A DNA stretch of 64,000 nucleotides, from contig CAWDMX010000004.1 of the NCBI GenBank assembly GCA_963803545.1, positions 744,001 through 808,000 on the forward strand, written 5' to 3'. Positions 61,254-64,000 of this stretch are shown here, piece after piece. Positions within the stretch are counted from its first letter, which is position 1, and each line of letters opens with the position of its first letter. The position numbers and the translations under genes are program-made. Source of the DNA: Legionella_C sp963803545 (GTDB lineage Bacteria; Pseudomonadota; Gammaproteobacteria; Legionellales; Legionellaceae). The notes under the pieces were generated by a model. That model was not told the origin of the DNA. It saw only the letters and a list, made by a program, of their open reading frames with translations, and searched no databases.

Positions 61254-62477
61254 ATGGAAATTTTACCCGCCTCACTTGCAATACTTCTAATTATTTTAGT
61301 ACAACTATTATTTACAATTGGCTATTTTGTGCACCAACGTCAGCGCAAGGTTTTTTTACAGGGTAATTTTGATGCCTTTAACCATCTATTAAGTGCAGAA
61401 CTCCAGCAATTACGACAAGATATGCTTAACACCCGCCAGCAAACCGAGCTGCGCACGCAAGACCAGATAGCCCAAGGTCAATTGGCGAGTCAAAATCTAA
61501 TAAGTACTACTATTCAAGCGCATATGACGGATGTTCGTGAGCAAATGCACCACAGCTTCACTCAGCACGCGAGCTCTATTACCAGTCACTTGCAATCGTT
61601 AACCGAAGAAATACGGCAGCACTTACACAACCTGACTCAACAGGTTAATACGCAGCTTGCAAAAGGTTTTGAAAAAACGTCGTCTACTTTTACTGATATT
61701 GTCACCCGCTTAACCATTATTGATGAGGCTCAGAAAAAAATTACCGACTTATCAACGCATGTTGTCAGTCTCCAAGATATTCTGGTTGACAAGCGTGCGC
61801 GTGGCGCTTTCGGTGAAGTACAACTTGCCGGGTTAATTGCAAATATGATTCCCAGCAACAACTATCGCTTGCAATACACCTTGAGTAATCAAAAAAGAGC
61901 CGATTGCATATTATTCCTACCAGAGCCAACGGGAAACATTGTTATTGATGCTAAATTTCCACTAGAAACCTACCAAAAATTAATGAATATTAATACAGGA
62001 ATTCATGAACGCAAACCCTTGCAACAGCAGTTTAAACAAGACGTACAAAAACATGTGAAAGATATCGCAGAAAAATACATTATCGCTAATGAAACGACCG
62101 ATGGCGCGGTAATGTTTATACCTGCAGAAGCAATATTTTCTGAAATTCACGCCAATTACCCGGAAGTAATTGCCTTAGCCCAGCGATTAAAAGTGTGGCT
62201 TGTATCCCCAAGTACTTTAATGGCCGTATTAACTACTGCACGCGCGGTTCTCAAGGATGACGCAACGCGCGCGCAAGTGCATATTATACAAAAACACCTG
62301 CATTTTTTAGCCGAGGATTTTATGCGCTTTGAAAAACGAATGGATAAACTCTCCAAACACATCGATGCAGCGCATCAAGACGTTAGCGATGTTCATATTT
62401 CCGCAAAAAAAATAAGCCAACGTTTTCAAAAAATCGAAGCAGTGGACTTATTAATACCCGATGAAATACAAAATTAA
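61254..62477 (+). CDS. rmuC: RmuC-family DNA recombination protein
   Basis: RmuC limits rearrangements between inverted DNA repeats and has a predicted nuclease-like fold. It has an N-terminal membrane anchor (about 5-26, LAILLIILVQLLFTIGYFVH), a long coiled coil (about 40-175), and the RmuC domain with ARGAFGEVQLAGLIANMI near 185, VIDAKFPLETYQKL near 225 and VMFIPAEAIFSEIHAN near 285. Length of 407 aa is normal. The start at ATG 61254 gives the membrane anchor. Single gene, converging with the cysteine-rich protein gene after 14 bases. Confidence 0.93.
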   Translation: MEILPASLAILLIILVQLLFTIGYFVHQRQRKVFLQGNFDAFNHLLSAELQQLRQDMLNTRQQTELRTQDQIAQGQLASQNLISTTIQAHMTDVREQMHHSFTQHASSITSHLQSLTEEIRQHLHNLTQQVNTQLAKGFEKTSSTFTDIVTRLTIIDEAQKKITDLSTHVVSLQDILVDKRARGAFGEVQLAGLIANMIPSNNYRLQYTLSNQKRADCILFLPEPTGNIVIDAKFPLETYQKLMNINTGIHERKPLQQQFKQDVQKHVKDIAEKYIIANETTDGAVMFIPAEAIFSEIHANYPEVIALAQRLKVWLVSPSTLMAVLTTARAVLKDDATRAQVHIIQKHLHFLAEDFMRFEKRMDKLSKHIDAAHQDVSDVHISAKKISQRFQKIEAVDLLIPDEIQN

Positions 62478-62491
62478 AACCCGACAATTTT

Positions 62492-62866
62492 TTACCAACT
62501 TGATCGATGTTCTTGTTGGCGAAGTTCTTGTGAGCAAACGACAGAAACTGCGCCGTTATTACAAATAACAACATTTCCACCATCGTCTGTATCTAAAACA
62601 CCACCCTGCCATAAGCAGCAGCCTTCAAGATGGGTTAAGTCCATCACCGCATGACGGTCGCAATAGCATGAGGAATAAAACCCGTTGTTGCACACCAATC
62701 GACCAGCAGAACTGTCGCAGTAACTAACGCCACCCATACTGCCACAACAGGTATCGCAAACAGGCTGGCAATCTTTTTCTTGGTTGCCACCGCCGCAACG
62801 GCCGGCCAAACAAACCACCGAGAAGGTAATTAGCAAAATAAATAAAGTTTTACTTAGAAATTTCAT
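62492..62866 (-). CDS. Secreted cysteine-rich protein with duplicated module (124 aa)
   Basis: Exported protein: a signal peptide (about 1-21, FLSKTLFILLITFSVVCLAG) precedes about 100 residues with 13 cysteines. Two parallel modules are seen: CCGSMGGVSYCDSSAGRLVC followed by NNGFYSSCYC, and CCLWQGGVLDTDDGGNVVIC followed by NNGAVSVVC. Both follow CCxxxGGV...GxxVxCNNGxxSxxC. A link, DRHAVMDLTHLEG, separates them. The pattern implies disulphide-rich folding in the periplasm or outside. I recall similar small proteins in Legionella, without known function. GTAG...ATG spacing is normal; the gene ends 14 bases from rmuC. Confidence 0.75.
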   Translation of the reverse strand: MKFLSKTLFILLITFSVVCLAGRCGGGNQEKDCQPVCDTCCGSMGGVSYCDSSAGRLVCNNGFYSSCYCDRHAVMDLTHLEGCCLWQGGVLDTDDGGNVVICNNGAVSVVCSQELRQQEHRSSW

Positions 62867-62907
62867 AGGTAGTCCTATACGATTTTTTTTAAGAATATCA
62901 TACTAAA

Positions 62908-64000
62908 TTACAACGACCTACCTCTTTTGATGTCAAGGGTTTCACCCATACTTAAGGCCATAAACAATAAAAAAAAGTATCCCGATCCGGAGTAAAAAAG
63001 TAATGAATCACTAAAGCATCCTAATAAAAAGGGAAACAGAATTCCAAAGGCGACCACTTTCATCTCTGCCAAATTTAAACACGCTATTAATAAGCTTCCA
63101 AAGAAAAGTGCAAAAAGTGCAAACCCGAGTATTCCAAATTCCGATAATATAAGCCAATACTGGCTGTGGGGTTCCCATAATCGACGCGACCAAGTTGGCA
63201 CCGGTTTTTCATTTCTATAAAAAGTAGTAAAACCTGCAGTACCACTACCAACTATAGGATGGCGTTTAAAAATATTTTTGGCGAATTCATGAAATTGTAA
63301 ACGATAGCCGATGGATGTATTTTTATCCCCATGAACTTGAGCGTAACTGTTGAGCTCTTTATAAACCGTGTTAATACGCGCCTGCATTACATCGATACAT
63401 AGATAGGACAATCCAAACAATGCAAATATTGCGAGTAATGCCGAAAGAAGTTGGCGAATATTTAATAATTGAATCGCTAATAAAACCAAAAGAAAACTGT
63501 ATAAAACATAGCCGGTTCGGCCAATATTAACCGCTAAAATATAATACGTTAAAACTAAAATGGCAAAAAAATAAAATAACTTTTGCCATTTTTTTGGCGC
63601 TTCTAACAATTGCCAAATAGCTAAATAGCTTGCGTAGGCCGCCATAAAACCGGTCATTATATAGTTACGGAAAAGACTTTTTGCATCCACATCCCAAAAC
63701 TCCAGAAAACCATAAGATTTTATTATTGAGAGTAAGCCGATTAAAGTCATCGCGGCAATAAAAGCGCGGATACCATTTATGCGCGCAAACCGAACACTAA
63801 ACCCCGCGGCAAGAATTGGTAAGTACAAAATCTTGCTGTATTTTTCAACAACAAAGAACGTGTCGCGCGACGACGCTGAAGTCCAAATGCAGGCGACCAA
63901 AGCAAACGACACCATAGCCATTCCAAAATACGCCCAATTTTGCCTTATTGCGCATCTTAACGCAGGCCAGTAATGACTGTTGCAAACAATCATTACTAAT
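62908..64000 (-). CDS. O-antigen ligase/polymerase-family membrane protein, 5' end at window edge
   Basis: Polytopic inner-membrane protein with about ten helices of the Wzy/WaaL class, which joins O-antigen to lipid A-core or polymerises glycans on the periplasmic face. The signature loop is seen in FKRHPIVGSGTAGFTTFYRN near residue 225 and PTWSRRLWEPHSQYWLILSE near 255. The first ATG is at 63993, but the frame stays open to the window edge and the N-terminal part seems about 40 residues short compared with relatives, so the gene probably continues beyond. It agrees with lpxH in indicating an LPS envelope. Partial. Confidence 0.78.
   Translation of the reverse strand, partial: LVMIVCNSHYWPALRCAIRQNWAYFGMAMVSFALVACIWTSASSRDTFFVVEKYSKILYLPILAAGFSVRFARINGIRAFIAAMTLIGLLSIIKSYGFLEFWDVDAKSLFRNYIMTGFMAAYASYLAIWQLLEAPKKWQKLFYFFAILVLTYYILAVNIGRTGYVLYSFLLVLLAIQLLNIRQLLSALLAIFALFGLSYLCIDVMQARINTVYKELNSYAQVHGDKNTSIGYRLQFHEFAKNIFKRHPIVGSGTAGFTTFYRNEKPVPTWSRRLWEPHSQYWLILSEFGILGFALFALFFGSLLIACLNLAEMKVVAFGILFPFLLGCFSDSLLFYSGSGYFFLLFMALSMGETLDIKRGRSL

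Overview
The window looks like chromosome from a gammaproteobacterium of the order Legionellales (Legionella/Coxiella/Aquicella/Berkiella-like). That placement is inferred from the AT-leaning composition, an LssY-type DedA fusion protein, a pilBCD block, lpxH, Legionella-style small secreted and helical proteins of unknown function, and two tandem eukaryote-like Rab GTPases with membrane tails, which are typical of host-adapted bacteria with a Dot/Icm secretion system. No rRNA, tRNA or CRISPR was found and no secretion-system genes are present, so the exact genus is not determined.

Layout. 0-4 kb, minus strand: the edge of ndk, two helical unknown proteins, lpxH and minC. 3.5-10.3 kb, plus strand: fadD, a PBP5-type carboxypeptidase, ybeD-lipB, an LssY-like DedA fusion and an L,D-transpeptidase-fold lipoprotein. 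10.3-17.3 kb: hpt and a methyltransferase (minus), then pilB-pilC-pilD, tdk and hemF (plus). 17.3-23.1 kb: a complete ligase-associated DNA repair set, with phosphoesterase and Lhr-type helicase on the minus strand and beta-lactamase-fold exonuclease and ATP-dependent ligase diverging on the plus strand. 23.1-26.4 kb: accD-folC-SPOR-cvpA. 26.6-30.2 kb: three oxidative enzymes in one orientation, namely a kynurenine monooxygenase, a heme-oxygenase-fold metalloprotein and a cytokinin-dehydrogenase-like flavoprotein. 30.4-36.5 kb: an NhaP antiporter, the tandem GTPases, a hotdog thioesterase and a YbiT ABC-F protein. 36.7-42 kb: a 2-oxo acid dehydrogenase E1a-E1b-E2 operon, then dapD-dapE.

From about 42 to 60 kb the window is accessory DNA. 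It holds two identical 899-bp IS5-type elements, an IS3 element with a GTCC duplication, a second IS3 element encoding a fused transposase, an IS256 element, fragments of IS630 and IS3 transposases, a resolvase stub and a 114-bp direct repeat at both ends of a 7-kb segment. Among these lie a RES/Xre toxin-antitoxin pair, a TenA-like protein with a signal peptide, two enzymes of unknown substrate (a methyltransferase and an APH-fold kinase), and a pabA-pabB pair. One IS5 copy splits a cpdA-like cAMP phosphodiesterase gene exactly at a TA. The other replaces the last 48 residues of a membrane protein of unknown function. 60-64 kb returns to ordinary sequence: a small membrane protein, rmuC, a cysteine-rich secreted protein with an internal duplication, and the edge of an O-antigen ligase-like gene.

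The strongest candidates for new biology are the tandem Rab-like GTPases lacking the catalytic glutamine, the kmo/metalloprotein/flavoprotein cluster, the exported TenA protein and the duplicated cysteine-rich secreted protein. All functional names are from motif recognition by eye; no database search was run.
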